Shown here: one piece after another, positions 1 to 8,732 of the stretch
Position numbering within the stretch: the stretch's first letter is position 1
Layout: each line of letters begins with the position of its first letter
Origin: Longimicrobiales bacterium
Lineage (GTDB): Bacteria; Gemmatimonadota; Gemmatimonadetes; Longimicrobiales; Gaopeijiaceae
Assembly: GCA_028278645.1 (NCBI GenBank)
Contig: JANQDZ010000014.1
Span: forward strand, 1 to 64,000
Direction: 5' to 3'
DNA length: 64,000 nucleotides
Translations under genes and position numbers: made by a program
The notes under the pieces: generated by a model
What the model saw: only the letters and a program-made list of their open reading frames with translations
Databases searched by the model: none
What the model was told of the DNA's origin: nothing

Positions 1-1
1 G

Positions 2-202
2 CATCATCGGGCTGTGCATGAAGGTGGGGTCAGCGTGTGTATGGATGTGAACCAGCAGGTGGTGTTTTTCACGCCAAAGGGGAAGGCCCTCTTGGCGGCC
101 CCACCGGTCGATGTCTCTGCCTCCATCCCCCGATGGAAGCACGACTCCGACATCCCCTGGGAGGTCGAAGCCAGGGCCTGGGAAGCGTTGGATTCGGGAT
201 AA
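2..202 (+). CDS. C-terminal fragment of an HNH-endonuclease (DUF222-type) protein
   Basis: The frame is open from the window edge, so only the last 66 codons are seen; the start lies upstream. The visible part begins HHRAVHEGG, the typical end of the HNH nuclease fold in the DUF222/13E12 family, where the second conserved His sits before an L/AVHEGG segment. It is followed by an FFTPKGKALL stretch and a Trp-rich acidic tail ending in TAA. Such proteins are often multicopy in high-GC genomes, and their role (nicking or homing-like nuclease) is poorly known. No neighbour upstream is visible. The identification rests on a short motif, so confidence is moderate. The 280 bases after it hold no gene but contain the promoter of the next one. 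Confidence 0.6.
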   Translation, partial: HHRAVHEGGVSVCMDVNQQVVFFTPKGKALLAAPPVDVSASIPRWKHDSDIPWEVEARAWEALDSG

Positions 203-405
203 AGGATGCCCGGAGAGGGGCGGTTTGGAGGCGGGTCGTTTAGAGGAGGGTAGGGGTAGTCGGCACCTCGGAGTCAAGCTGGCTTCTCAGCCGGACTCCC
301 GGACCCGATCCGGAGAGCCAAGGACCCTCCAATCGGGATGAGGAAGACCTCCGCTCCCGGGATCCCCTACGCTTCCAACCACCAGGATTCGAGCGGTTTT
401 ATCGA

Positions 406-433
406 TTCGCAACAAAGGCCTGATTTATATAAT
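406..433 (+). promoter_or_regulatory. Candidate sigma-70 promoter of the cysteine desulfurase gene
   Basis: A perfect TATAAT box at 428-433 follows a TTCGCA box (4 of 6 matches to TTGACA) at 406-411 with a 16-base spacer, in an AT-rich patch of otherwise GC-rich sequence. Transcription would begin near 440. That leaves a leader of about 44 bases before ATG 484, but almost none for the alternative starts at 448/451, so the promoter also supports the later start. Confidence 0.5.
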
Positions 434-483
434 TTTTTTGGCTGAAGTTGATGGTCGAAGTGGATGTTTTGAGAGGACGAATC

Positions 484-1746
484 ATGGAAAACCTGATCTA
501 CCTAGACAACGCTGCTACCAGCTTCCCGAAGCCCGACGTGATGCACGACATGGCCCGGGATTTCTATCGAGAGAACGGGGTGAACCCGGGACGAACCGGG
601 TGCGATCTGGCGCTGAAGGCCGAGGAGATGATCCACGGCACTCGAAAGCTCCTATCGGACTTCTTTAACCCGAGCCTCGTGGCGGCAGGGACACCGAAGG
701 ATCCCAACCGGATGGTGTTCACTCTGAACGCCACCATGGCGCTGAACCTGGTAATCAACGGCATGGTCGATGAGGTAGATCACGTCGTTACGACCTTGCT
801 GGAGCACAACTCTGTGATCCGGCCTGTCAATCATCGGGTAAAGGCTGGAGCTGAAGCCACCTACGTAGCGCCTGATGCGGAAGGATACTTGGATCCGGAG
901 GACATCCGCCGAGCTATCAAAGCCAACACTACCCTCGTCATGTTGAACCACGGCTCCAATGTGAGCGGAGTCGTTCAGGATCTGAAAGCCATCGGCGCAG
1001 TCTGCAAGGAAGAAGGTGTACCCCTCGCGGTGGACGCTTCCCAGACGGCCGGTGTCATCCCCATCGATATGGCGGAATGTAACGTCAGTTTCCTAGTCTT
1101 CACCGGCCACAAGTCCATGTTCGGCCCTCCGGGGACCGGTGGGATCTGCGTCGCCGATGATGCCGAGATCAAAGGTACGATTTATGGAGGGACTGGCGTC
1201 CGCAGCGCTTATCCCTATCACCTGGATGAGTACCCCTATCGGCTGGAAGCCGGGACTCTGAACATGGCCGGGATCGCCGGCCTTTCCGCCGGCGTGAGCT
1301 GGGTGATCGAGAAGGGCGTGGAGAATATTCACGCCCATGAGATGAAACTCATTGGGATGCTCCAGGAAGGGTTCTCCCAGATTCCTGGGGTGAAGATGTA
1401 CGGGACCATGAATCTGAAAGACCGGGTCCCGGCCATGTCTGTGACGTTGGAGAACTACGATGCGGCTGACGTGGGGGCGTTCCTCGACGTGGACCACGAT
1501 ATCCTGACCCGGACAGGCCTACACTGCGCGCCCCTCCTCCACGAGCATTACGGAACGGCGCCCCGTGGAACAGTCCGGTTCTCGGTAGGACCCTTCAACA
1601 CCGAAGAGCAGATGATCCAGACCATCAAGGCCGTTGAAACCGTCCAGGGCCAACGTCCGCCGGAAGCGTGGGTGGCGGAGGCGGTAACCGACGGACGCAA
1701 ATTCCCCGAACGTCCCTGGGACTGGGATATCCGGGACGGCTGTTGA
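484..1746 (+). CDS. Cysteine desulfurase family protein (class V aminotransferase fold)
   Basis: PLP enzyme of 420 residues that removes sulfur (or selenium) from cysteine (or selenocysteine) and forms a persulfide. It opens with the family signature YLDNAATSFPKP. The PLP lysine is in FTGHKSMFGPPGTGG (about residue 209). The mobile-loop cysteine is in RTGLHCAPLLH (about residue 348), followed by GTVRFSVGPFNT. About 40 residues extend beyond the usual end. ATG 484 is chosen because GAGAGGA lies seven bases upstream and the conserved N-terminus starts there; an upstream TTG/ATG at 448/451 adds 12 unconserved residues. The overall pattern resembles the EF2568-type subgroup rather than IscS. The next gene is a cysteine-synthase-like enzyme, suggesting a small sulfur-handling unit. 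The exact sulfur or selenium acceptor is unknown. Confidence 0.85.
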   Translation: MENLIYLDNAATSFPKPDVMHDMARDFYRENGVNPGRTGCDLALKAEEMIHGTRKLLSDFFNPSLVAAGTPKDPNRMVFTLNATMALNLVINGMVDEVDHVVTTLLEHNSVIRPVNHRVKAGAEATYVAPDAEGYLDPEDIRRAIKANTTLVMLNHGSNVSGVVQDLKAIGAVCKEEGVPLAVDASQTAGVIPIDMAECNVSFLVFTGHKSMFGPPGTGGICVADDAEIKGTIYGGTGVRSAYPYHLDEYPYRLEAGTLNMAGIAGLSAGVSWVIEKGVENIHAHEMKLIGMLQEGFSQIPGVKMYGTMNLKDRVPAMSVTLENYDAADVGAFLDVDHDILTRTGLHCAPLLHEHYGTAPRGTVRFSVGPFNTEEQMIQTIKAVETVQGQRPPEAWVAEAVTDGRKFPERPWDWDIRDGC

Positions 1747-1865
1747 GGACCCAGACTTCGAAGAAAATCCCGATTCGCGGCCCTCGTTCCGTTGCGCGGA
1801 ATCGTGCTGGTATCCCATAATCCGGGGACTTTTTTGAGATCCCTTACCCGGACCCCGAGAACACT

Positions 1866-2963
1866 GTGACTCCGTACCGACACCTCAGCACTGAGATGGT
1901 CTTCAGAGGCCTGTCTCGCTCCATCGGCGCGACTCCTCTCCTGGCCATTAGATGCAATTTCAGGGGGCACGAAAGAACCATCTATGCGAAGTCGGAGCAG
2001 TTGAACCTCACCGGCAGCATCAAGGACCGGATGGCCCTTCATGTTCTCCGAAATGCCTACGAAAAAGGGACCATCAAACCGGGTTTCGGGATCGCAGAAG
2101 CGACCAGCGGGAATACGGGTATTGCATTTTCGGCCATTGGACGGGCCTTGGGCCACACCGTGACGATTTTTATGCCGGACTGGATGAGCGAGGAGCGGAA
2201 AAGCCTCATCCGGAGCTTCGGCGCTGAGATCGTGCCTGTCTCCCACGAAGAAGGAGGCTTCCTGGGAAGCATCGAAATGGCTGACCAGATGGCGGAGCGG
2301 GAGGGGAACGTGTTCCTACCCCACCAGTTCTCCAACCTGGCCAACTGCGAAGCCCACGAACAATCCACCGGCCCGGAGATCTGGTACCAGCTCAAGGCGA
2401 GAGAGTTGGAGCCGGACGCGTTTGTTGCAGGGGTCGGCACAGGCGGGACGGTCATGGGCGCGGGCCGTTTTCTCAGATCCAAGAAGCCGTCCATCAAGGT
2501 CCACCCGTTGGAGCCGGAAGAATCCCCGACTCTCAGCACGGGCTGCAAAGTCGGGAAACACCGGATCCAAGGGATTTCTGACGAGTTCATTCCGGAAATC
2601 CTCGATCTCGGCTCCCTCGATGCCGTGATCCAGGTCTCGGACGGAGACTCAATCCTCATGGCCCGGGCACTTGCCTCCCAGCTGGGGCTCGGCGTGGGAA
2701 TCTCATCGGGCGCCAACTTCCTCGGCGCCCTCATGATCCAGGAACAGCTCGGCCCCGACGCCGTGGTCGCTACGGTCTTTTCGGACGACAATAAAAAGTA
2801 CCTCAGCACCGACCTCTTCGGTGACGAACCGATTCGGGATACGTTCTTGTCTCCCGACGTGGAGCTTCTCAGCTACGACACCCTCCGCCGATCCTGTAGA
2901 ACCTGCAGTGACCTGGAGGAGTGCCGTCATTGGGTCGACGCCGAGGTTCCCTTCGATGACTAA
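1866..2963 (+). CDS. Cysteine synthase-like PLP enzyme with Cys-rich tail
   Basis: Fold-type II PLP enzyme of 365 residues, most similar to O-acetylserine/O-phosphoserine sulfhydrylases or cystathionine beta-synthase cores. Visible motifs: PLP lysine K53 in LTGSIKDRM, the SGNTG loop at 81-85 that binds the substrate carboxylate, and a GVGTGGT phosphate-binding loop. The last 25 residues carry C344, C347 and C353 (CRTC...ECRHW), absent from ordinary CysK and possibly metal-binding or redox-active. It probably starts at GTG 1866; ATG in TEMVF is a shorter alternative that would remove the first 10 residues. It follows the cysteine desulfurase in the same direction after 119 bases. Whether the donor is O-acetylserine, O-phosphoserine or homocysteine cannot be told from sequence. 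Confidence 0.8.
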   Translation: MTPYRHLSTEMVFRGLSRSIGATPLLAIRCNFRGHERTIYAKSEQLNLTGSIKDRMALHVLRNAYEKGTIKPGFGIAEATSGNTGIAFSAIGRALGHTVTIFMPDWMSEERKSLIRSFGAEIVPVSHEEGGFLGSIEMADQMAEREGNVFLPHQFSNLANCEAHEQSTGPEIWYQLKARELEPDAFVAGVGTGGTVMGAGRFLRSKKPSIKVHPLEPEESPTLSTGCKVGKHRIQGISDEFIPEILDLGSLDAVIQVSDGDSILMARALASQLGLGVGISSGANFLGALMIQEQLGPDAVVATVFSDDNKKYLSTDLFGDEPIRDTFLSPDVELLSYDTLRRSCRTCSDLEECRHWVDAEVPFDD

Positions 2964-3013
2964 GGCATCGGTGGGTTGATGACGAAGCAGAGGAAGGGAA
3001 ACACACCGCCTCC

Positions 3014-3874
3014 ATGTTGACCTTCCTCCCGGGCCCCTTTCGTGGGATCCTCTCTCTGCTCCTTTTTGCCCTGAACACGATTCTCTGGACCTTTCCACTG
3101 GTCCTCTTCCACCTTCTGAAGCTGGCAGTCCCGGCTGTCGGATGGCGACGGTTCTGGAGTCGGGTCCAAAACGGCGTGGGCACCGCTTGGATCTCTTTTA
3201 ACAATTGGAACCTCTCCACCACTAATCCGGTCCGGTGGGACGTTGAGTTCCCGCCTGAGATGGCGAAGGATCAATGGTGCCTTGTTGTAGCGAACCACCG
3301 GTCCTGGGTGGACATCCTCGTTCTCCAGCGTGTCTTCAACCGACGGATCCCTTTCTTGAAGTTTTTCTTGAAGAAGGAGCTAATCTGGGTGCCATTCCTG
3401 GGTTTGGCCTGGTGGGCTTTGGATTATCCTTTCCTGGCCCGGTCTGCCATGGCCAACAAGGACCTCGAGGCAATCAGAAGGGCTGCCGAGAAGTTCAAGA
3501 TTCTCCCGGTCTCCGTCATGAACTTCGTGGAAGGGACTCGGTTTACGCCGGAGAAACACGCGAAGCAACGGTCTCCCTATACCCACCTTCTGAAACCCAA
3601 GGCCGGAGGGATGACCTTCCTCCTCTCGAGCATGAAGGACGAGATCGACCTCATTCTGGATGTGACGATCGCGTATCCTGGCGGGACCCCCACCATGTGG
3701 GAATTCCTATGCGGGTCCTCTGAGGAGGTTCGGGTGAGGGTGAAGGGGATTCCGGTCGGGGAAGAGTTGTCTGGAGACTTCGGCAAAGACAAAGCGTTCC
3801 GCCGTCGTTTCATGGCCTGGCAGAAAGACTGGTGGGCCCAAAAAGACGAGGAACTCGGGGAGCTTCTGGGATAG
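3014..3874 (+). CDS. Lysophospholipid acyltransferase family protein (PlsC/YihG-like)
   Basis: Inner-membrane acyltransferase of 286 residues that would transfer an acyl chain to a lysophospholipid such as 1-acylglycerol-3-phosphate. A hydrophobic N-terminal segment (about residues 8-40) is followed by the catalytic NHxxxxD box (N94-H95-RSWV-D100) and the substrate-binding FVEGTRF box. The long spacing between boxes and the C-terminal part resemble the YihG/LCLAT group more than the short PlsC. It starts 50 bases after the PLP enzyme and is followed 41 bases later by the sulfotransferase gene, so all may be one transcript. The acyl acceptor is not determined. Confidence 0.82.
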   Translation: MLTFLPGPFRGILSLLLFALNTILWTFPLVLFHLLKLAVPAVGWRRFWSRVQNGVGTAWISFNNWNLSTTNPVRWDVEFPPEMAKDQWCLVVANHRSWVDILVLQRVFNRRIPFLKFFLKKELIWVPFLGLAWWALDYPFLARSAMANKDLEAIRRAAEKFKILPVSVMNFVEGTRFTPEKHAKQRSPYTHLLKPKAGGMTFLLSSMKDEIDLILDVTIAYPGGTPTMWEFLCGSSEEVRVRVKGIPVGEELSGDFGKDKAFRRRFMAWQKDWWAQKDEELGELLG

Positions 3875-3915
3875 GCCCCACTTTCGGCAGGCCCGGGGAA
3901 GGGAACCTTCAAGGA

Positions 3916-4821
3916 ATGGACGCGGCAGACTTCAGGCGGATTCTGGTAATGGGATGCTCCCGGTCCGGGACCACCCTCCTCCAAAGCCTCCTGGCAAGCC
4001 ATTCCGAGGTACATACCTTTCCCGAAACGGGCGTATTCCTTAAAGCATTTGGTATGAGAGGGCGGGTCCTCCCGTGGGCTCGAATCGGGCTCTCCATCGG
4101 GAAGGAGCGGAAAGCGTTGGCGATGCTGCTACCCTCCCAGGGCGGTACGCCGGGCCACCTCCCGAACCTGCCACCCTTTCGGCTATCCCTTTCTCGGTCT
4201 TTGGCCGGTGTCGCAGGGTTCTTGGATGGCCTCGCGGAAGCAAACGGGAAACGGGCCTGGGTGGAGAAGACACCCCGCCACGTTCTCCATGCACGCCGAA
4301 TCGGGCGGGCAGTCCCGGGAGCCGTCTGTGTCCACATCATCCGGCGGGGCCAGGACGTAGTGGCCTCCATCGTGGACAGAGCCAAGCGGTACCCGGACCG
4401 TTTTCCCCGTCAGGCTGATCCCTCCTATGGGATTCGTCAGTGGAATCGCTCCATCAAAGCGACAGCTGACGCGCTTCAGGACCCGGGTCATGCCGTGGTG
4501 GTGTATGAGAGCCTGGTAACAACCGTGGAACCCACCATGAGGGCGCTCTGTACCACCTTTAACCTGGACTTCGAACCTGGTATGATCACACCAGGGGATT
4601 CGTCGGCGTTTACTCACGTCTCGGAAGGGTGGAAATCCCGGGTAAAGGAGCCGGTGGAGAAAGCTCGGTCCAAGTTCGGTATTTTATTCAACGAGGAGAC
4701 TCGGGAACGGATAGAAAATCGTCTCGAGCGCGGTCTTTACCTCGATCTGACGCAAAGGGCATCCGAAGCACATGGCGGGGTTCTCCTGTCCAGTGCGCTT
4801 CGAAGAAGGAATAACCGATGA
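3916..4821 (+). CDS. Sulfotransferase family protein
   Basis: 301 residues. Near the N-terminus is the 5'-phosphosulfate-binding P-loop CSRSGTTLLQSLL. A conserved WVEKTPRH segment and a 3'-phosphate-binding-like segment (IIRRGQDVVASIV) follow, an order typical of PAPS-dependent sulfotransferases of the Sulfotransfer_3 type. The acceptor (carbohydrate, lipid or protein) is unknown. ATG 3916 is preferred because the conserved region begins six residues later and GGGAAGGGA precedes it; the open frame extends back into the acyltransferase gene. The next gene overlaps it by ATGA, so the two are translationally coupled. Its position after an acyltransferase hints at modification of an envelope lipid or glycan, which is inference only. 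Confidence 0.8.
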   Translation: MDAADFRRILVMGCSRSGTTLLQSLLASHSEVHTFPETGVFLKAFGMRGRVLPWARIGLSIGKERKALAMLLPSQGGTPGHLPNLPPFRLSLSRSLAGVAGFLDGLAEANGKRAWVEKTPRHVLHARRIGRAVPGAVCVHIIRRGQDVVASIVDRAKRYPDRFPRQADPSYGIRQWNRSIKATADALQDPGHAVVVYESLVTTVEPTMRALCTTFNLDFEPGMITPGDSSAFTHVSEGWKSRVKEPVEKARSKFGILFNEETRERIENRLERGLYLDLTQRASEAHGGVLLSSALRRRNNR

Positions 4822-5324
4822 AACGTCTGACACCATTTTTGGTGCTACTCTTCTTCTACATTCCTACCCCCGCTGAAAGTCAAACACCTGGTCAGCGCGT
4901 TCCCAGTCGGGACCGGATCCGGGCGGAGTTCCTCGACAACATCAGAGAGGGGATAGATGACGCCCGAAATGGGTGGATGGAGACTATCGGGAGTGATCGG
5001 ATCGACGACTTGATGACGCACTATACGGACGGTGCGATGATCATCCCGCCCGGCGGTGGACCCTTGTACGGGACAGAGGCGATTAGGGCTTATTGGGAAG
5101 GCGTCCTTCCCAGTCTCGGGGAGATGCGGATGGGCCTGGGGGACCTCGATGCCAGTGGTCAGATGGCTATGATTGGCGGGACTTATACCACGGAGCGGGT
5201 GGGGGCAAACGGAGGGATGGTGAGGGAATCCGGCGGCCTTTTGACGGTGTTCGTCCAGGCCGGCCGGCGGTGGCTGATTCGGGCCCAGGTCTTTGCAGCG
5301 CCTACCGCCGAAAGACCTCAGTAA
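4818..5324 (+). CDS. Secreted NTF2-fold (SnoaL/DUF4440-like) protein
   Basis: 168 residues. The N-terminal 22 residues (MKRLTPFLVLLFFYIPTPAES) are a signal peptide. The mature part has the DUF4440 pattern: an acidic helix, then MTHYTDGAMIIPPGGGPLYG and IRAYWEGVL, ending in a beta strand with GRRWLIRAQVF. Proteins of this fold are small cone-shaped binding or enzymatic domains of diverse function; no catalytic residue set is recognisable. The start codon overlaps the sulfotransferase stop (ATGA). The 3' end overlaps the end of the convergent nuclease-fold gene by seven bases. Confidence 0.7.
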   Translation: MKRLTPFLVLLFFYIPTPAESQTPGQRVPSRDRIRAEFLDNIREGIDDARNGWMETIGSDRIDDLMTHYTDGAMIIPPGGGPLYGTEAIRAYWEGVLPSLGEMRMGLGDLDASGQMAMIGGTYTTERVGANGGMVRESGGLLTVFVQAGRRWLIRAQVFAAPTAERPQ

Positions 5325-6523
5325 GGTCCTCTTAATCGGGCAGCGATGGGCAGGTGGTCCGATCCCACGTCTGTCTTCAGCCAAGCATCCACCACCGTCC
5401 ATCTGGAATTGGCCAAGATGTGGTCGATGCGAACTCGGATCCATCCATTGAGCCGGGTACCGCCGATGCCCGATCCAGCCAGGGAATAGCTGTTCTGCCA
5501 CTCATCCCAGAATTCTCGGTAGGACCGACTCTCCACTGGGGTGTTAAAATCCCCGGTGACGATATGGGGCCCATGGAAGAGTTCCGTCCAGAACTTCGCC
5601 CTCCGCAGCTCCACGCGCCTCAGAAGGGATTTTTCCCGGACCTTCGCAATTCCATCGGTCAACCTCCCTGACCGGATCAGCTCGAACCCGGCTCGCGGTG
5701 TTTCCAGGTGGAGGTTCGTAACCAGGATAGGATCTCCATCAAAGTCGAGCTCATAGGTGACGACCCGTCCCGAGCCCCCGGCGAATTCCAGGGCCTCCCG
5801 GTCCATCTCCCGGACGTCGATGATCTCGAACCGGCTCGCCAAACAGAGGCCAGCCCGTGCGTCCACATGCCAGCCGGGGACCTGTCCCAGGTTGCTGGCG
5901 AACTTGGAATCGCACTCCTGAAAAGCGACGATCTCGGCTTCCCATTCTGCCAGCAGGTTCGCCGGACTCCAGACCAGAGAACCGCCGCCCTCGGCATTGA
6001 AGCTGACCACACGAAGGTCCGGAACAGCTGGGTCCCCCGCGAATAGTGATCGCCACCCCGTCTGGTACCCGACGACCGGGCCTAACACCAGGAGGCTGGC
6101 GGGTACCAGGAAAAAAAGGAGGGATCGATCGCGGAGGGCGGCCAACGGGACGACTACGATCAGAGGGAGGAGCAGGACCCACCTGGGCCCGAAAAGCAAC
6201 ACGGTCGCCGGCCACCATCGGTCACCCAGGGCCGAGATCATGACCCAACCCACCAAGGCTAAAGCCAGGTAGCCAACGGTCCCCCACCACGCTCCCCTGT
6301 CTATTACTCCTTTGGATACCGGCTTTCGCAGGTTCTTCAGCCACCGCATGACCCGCTTGGTACGGTTCGGGTCTACGGATGCCAGGCAGGTCGGGCATCT
6401 TGCGGCAGAAAAAAACTTGAGCCCTCCAGCGAGGCGCACGCGATGGCCTCGGCCAGAGCAGGGAACAACGATATCCCGGGTCTTCTTCCGCTTCGGCATG
6501 AAAGGGGGTCGGGACGGATCCAT
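5318..6523 (-). CDS. Membrane-anchored endonuclease/exonuclease/phosphatase (EEP) domain protein
   Basis: 401 residues. The order is a short N-terminal segment with Cys residues (VPCSGRGH...RCPTCLAS) that may form a zinc ribbon, two to three membrane helices (about residues 70-145), and a C-terminal EEP domain outside the membrane. EEP motifs are LRVVSFNAEG, IVAFQE, VTNLHLET, TGDFNTP and the final GSDHLPI, the set of metal and phosphate ligands of the DNase I/phosphodiesterase fold. It starts two bases after the stop of the BTAD/kinase gene, so both are one operon. The longer frame into that gene is ignored. The substrate (nucleic acid, sphingolipid or inositol phosphate) is not known. Confidence 0.78.
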   Translation of the reverse strand: MDPSRPPFMPKRKKTRDIVVPCSGRGHRVRLAGGLKFFSAARCPTCLASVDPNRTKRVMRWLKNLRKPVSKGVIDRGAWWGTVGYLALALVGWVMISALGDRWWPATVLLFGPRWVLLLPLIVVVPLAALRDRSLLFFLVPASLLVLGPVVGYQTGWRSLFAGDPAVPDLRVVSFNAEGGGSLVWSPANLLAEWEAEIVAFQECDSKFASNLGQVPGWHVDARAGLCLASRFEIIDVREMDREALEFAGGSGRVVTYELDFDGDPILVTNLHLETPRAGFELIRSGRLTDGIAKVREKSLLRRVELRRAKFWTELFHGPHIVTGDFNTPVESRSYREFWDEWQNSYSLAGSGIGGTRLNGWIRVRIDHILANSRWTVVDAWLKTDVGSDHLPIAARLRGPY

Positions 6524-6525
6524 CT

Positions 6526-8649
6526 CTAAGCAGTTGATAGTGCCCTGGCCACGGCCCAGACCACGGCGGCCACCCACCCAACGCCAATGGTTGAGAGGAG
6601 CCATTTCTCGACGAGAGGCATCTTCTGACGGCCCTTTTCACCGTGGAACCAGCCGAGGACGGATACTGCGAAGAATCCAAAAACCACCGAGACCACGATG
6701 AACCGAAAGAACCACTCCGGCAAATTCCCTCTGCTTTGGAAGTCCGAGGAGACCTCCACTGCGGCAAGGCCCCCGGCGACGTAGGCCGCCAGTAGCTGAG
6801 GTAATCGCTTCTTAAATATGAGTTTAGGGATACTCACCTCGACTATTTCATCAACTTTCTTCTGGACCGGACTCCGCCGGTCTCCCAGGAGCCGCTTCTC
6901 AACGTCGGCGGCGCTGGGCCGGTGCGCCGGGTCCATTGCCAGACAAGTTCGGATGAGCTCCACCAGCTCCGGGTCCGTTTCTTTGAGGAAGTCGGCCAAG
7001 GGGGCTAGGCCCACCGCTGGGCCCCCGTCTCCGCCCTTCCCGGGGGAGCCATCGCTTGGCGGAGGGGGATGGCCGGTCAGCAGTTGGTGAGCCAGGATTC
7101 CGAGGCTGTACACGTCGGCTCGGTCCGTGAGGGGTTTACCCTCCATCTGTTCGGGGCTGATGTAGGCTGGGTGCCCCAGGATCTCCCCGGATTGGGTGAG
7201 TTTCGGTTCGTGGTCCTCGCCGGTTTCCAGTACCCCGGCAATCCCGAAGTCGCAGAGGGAATGGCGCCCACTCTCGTCGGCCCGAAGCACGTTGTCGGGC
7301 CTCACGTCCCGGTGGATGATCCCGAGATTGTGGGCTGCCGCCAGAGCGGAAGCTATCTCCCTGATCACGCGCCTCACCTCGGCGGGCCCCAGGCGCCCCT
7401 CCGCTTTCAGACGCTGATCCAGCGTTGTGCCTTTTACAAACGGGGAGACAAGGAACGGGGTCCCGTCGGAGAGACTTCCCACCCGATGGACTGTGCAGAC
7501 GTGAGGGTGGTTGATCCGTGCAGCCGCTTGGGCTTCACGTTCAAAGCGCTTCCTGGCTTTTGTGTCCGAATATAGGTGGGGTGAGAGGACCTTCACCGCC
7601 ACCAGGCGTTTGAGGTGTGGCTCTCTGGCAAGGAACACATCGGCCATACTTCCCTGGCCGATGGGCCGAAGCACCTCCAGCTCAGGCATCAGATCCGAGT
7701 CCATGAGTGTCTGAAGGTGACCGCGATCCTTCGTCTGCGTGACGTCCGCGTGTGCGGGGACCTGGGCAGGCACCGGCGGGGGCCAGGTTGATGACGGTGG
7801 GGGGGCTCCTTCCGTGGAGCCAGGGCCAGGGCCCGAAGGCGCATCACTCGCGACTGCGTCCACACCCGTTCCATCGCCAGCCTCACCCCCAGCCCCCGGG
7901 TCCTCTGGGGATTCGTCGGCGGGACGGAACGTCGATGGCTTGAACGAGCCTCCGCGGATGGCTGTAACCAGATCCAAGGTCTCGTCCAATGGCTCCAATC
8001 CCAACTCTGCGTCCAGCAAAGCCACGTATCGGTCGTATTGGGCCAAGGCTTCCGTCCGGCTCCCCGTTTCAGCCAGGAGCTGGATGAGGTGTTGCTGGCC
8101 CCCGTCATCGAGGGGATCCAAGCCCACCCATTTCCATGCGCTCTTCAGGGCCTTCGGGAGGTCCCCTCGCTCTCGGCACTCCCCGATGAAGGCATCAATG
8201 GCCGCCCTGTGTCTACGACTAAGGCGGGCTCGGTACCGCTCCACCCATTCCTCGAACGGGTGGGTTTGAGCGAGATGGACTCCCTCGAGGAACGGACCGT
8301 CATACAATTCCACCGCCTCAGAATGGCGCGCCGACTCGGTCAGCTCCAGGAATTGGGTGCAATCCACCCAGCCGGATTCAGCAAATCGCACGGTATTTCC
8401 TGCCGATTCCACCCATGTTTCCCCCACGTTCTGCCGGATTTCATAGATGGTCTGGCTCAGGGTATGGCGGGCCTTTTCCTGGCTGCTTTCAGGCCAGAAG
8501 AAACTCACTAAACGGTCCCGGGTGGCCTCCCGTTCTACGGCCAGGAAGACCAGGACCCCGAAGGTGACTGGCTTTCCTGGAAGGGCGGTAAGTTCCTCAT
8601 CGTCGAGGGTTACACTTGGGAGTCCGAGCGTCTTCAGCCGAAGGGTCAT
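6526..8649 (-). CDS. BTAD transcriptional-activator domain fused to a transmembrane Ser/Thr protein kinase
   Basis: 707 residues. Residues 1-235 match the winged-helix plus bacterial transcriptional activation (BTAD) region of SARP-type regulators. Residues 240-310 are a Pro/Gly/Ala-rich linker. Residues 324-590 form a Hanks-type kinase: glycine loop GQGSMADV, ATP lysine K353, catalytic loop H446-R-D-V-R-P-D-N453, DFG at 467-469 and SPEQM. The catalytic-loop Lys after HRD is Arg (R450), a substitution seen in some bacterial kinases. Three hydrophobic helices end the protein (about 617-632, 650-667, 682-703), so kinase and activator domains would face the cytoplasm from a C-terminal anchor. 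The EEP gene lies two bases downstream. The target promoter and stimulus are unknown. Confidence 0.85.
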   Translation of the reverse strand: MTLRLKTLGLPSVTLDDEELTALPGKPVTFGVLVFLAVEREATRDRLVSFFWPESSQEKARHTLSQTIYEIRQNVGETWVESAGNTVRFAESGWVDCTQFLELTESARHSEAVELYDGPFLEGVHLAQTHPFEEWVERYRARLSRRHRAAIDAFIGECRERGDLPKALKSAWKWVGLDPLDDGGQQHLIQLLAETGSRTEALAQYDRYVALLDAELGLEPLDETLDLVTAIRGGSFKPSTFRPADESPEDPGAGGEAGDGTGVDAVASDAPSGPGPGSTEGAPPPSSTWPPPVPAQVPAHADVTQTKDRGHLQTLMDSDLMPELEVLRPIGQGSMADVFLAREPHLKRLVAVKVLSPHLYSDTKARKRFEREAQAAARINHPHVCTVHRVGSLSDGTPFLVSPFVKGTTLDQRLKAEGRLGPAEVRRVIREIASALAAAHNLGIIHRDVRPDNVLRADESGRHSLCDFGIAGVLETGEDHEPKLTQSGEILGHPAYISPEQMEGKPLTDRADVYSLGILAHQLLTGHPPPPSDGSPGKGGDGGPAVGLAPLADFLKETDPELVELIRTCLAMDPAHRPSAADVEKRLLGDRRSPVQKKVDEIVEVSIPKLIFKKRLPQLLAAYVAGGLAAVEVSSDFQSRGNLPEWFFRFIVVSVVFGFFAVSVLGWFHGEKGRQKMPLVEKWLLSTIGVGWVAAVVWAVARALSTA

Positions 8650-8732
8650 ACGGCCTCGAGATGGCTTCGGGTGGAAAGGTTCTCCCGAAGATACAACGGA
8701 AAGCCTTTATCGCGCTGCCTTTTTCTGCCTTC

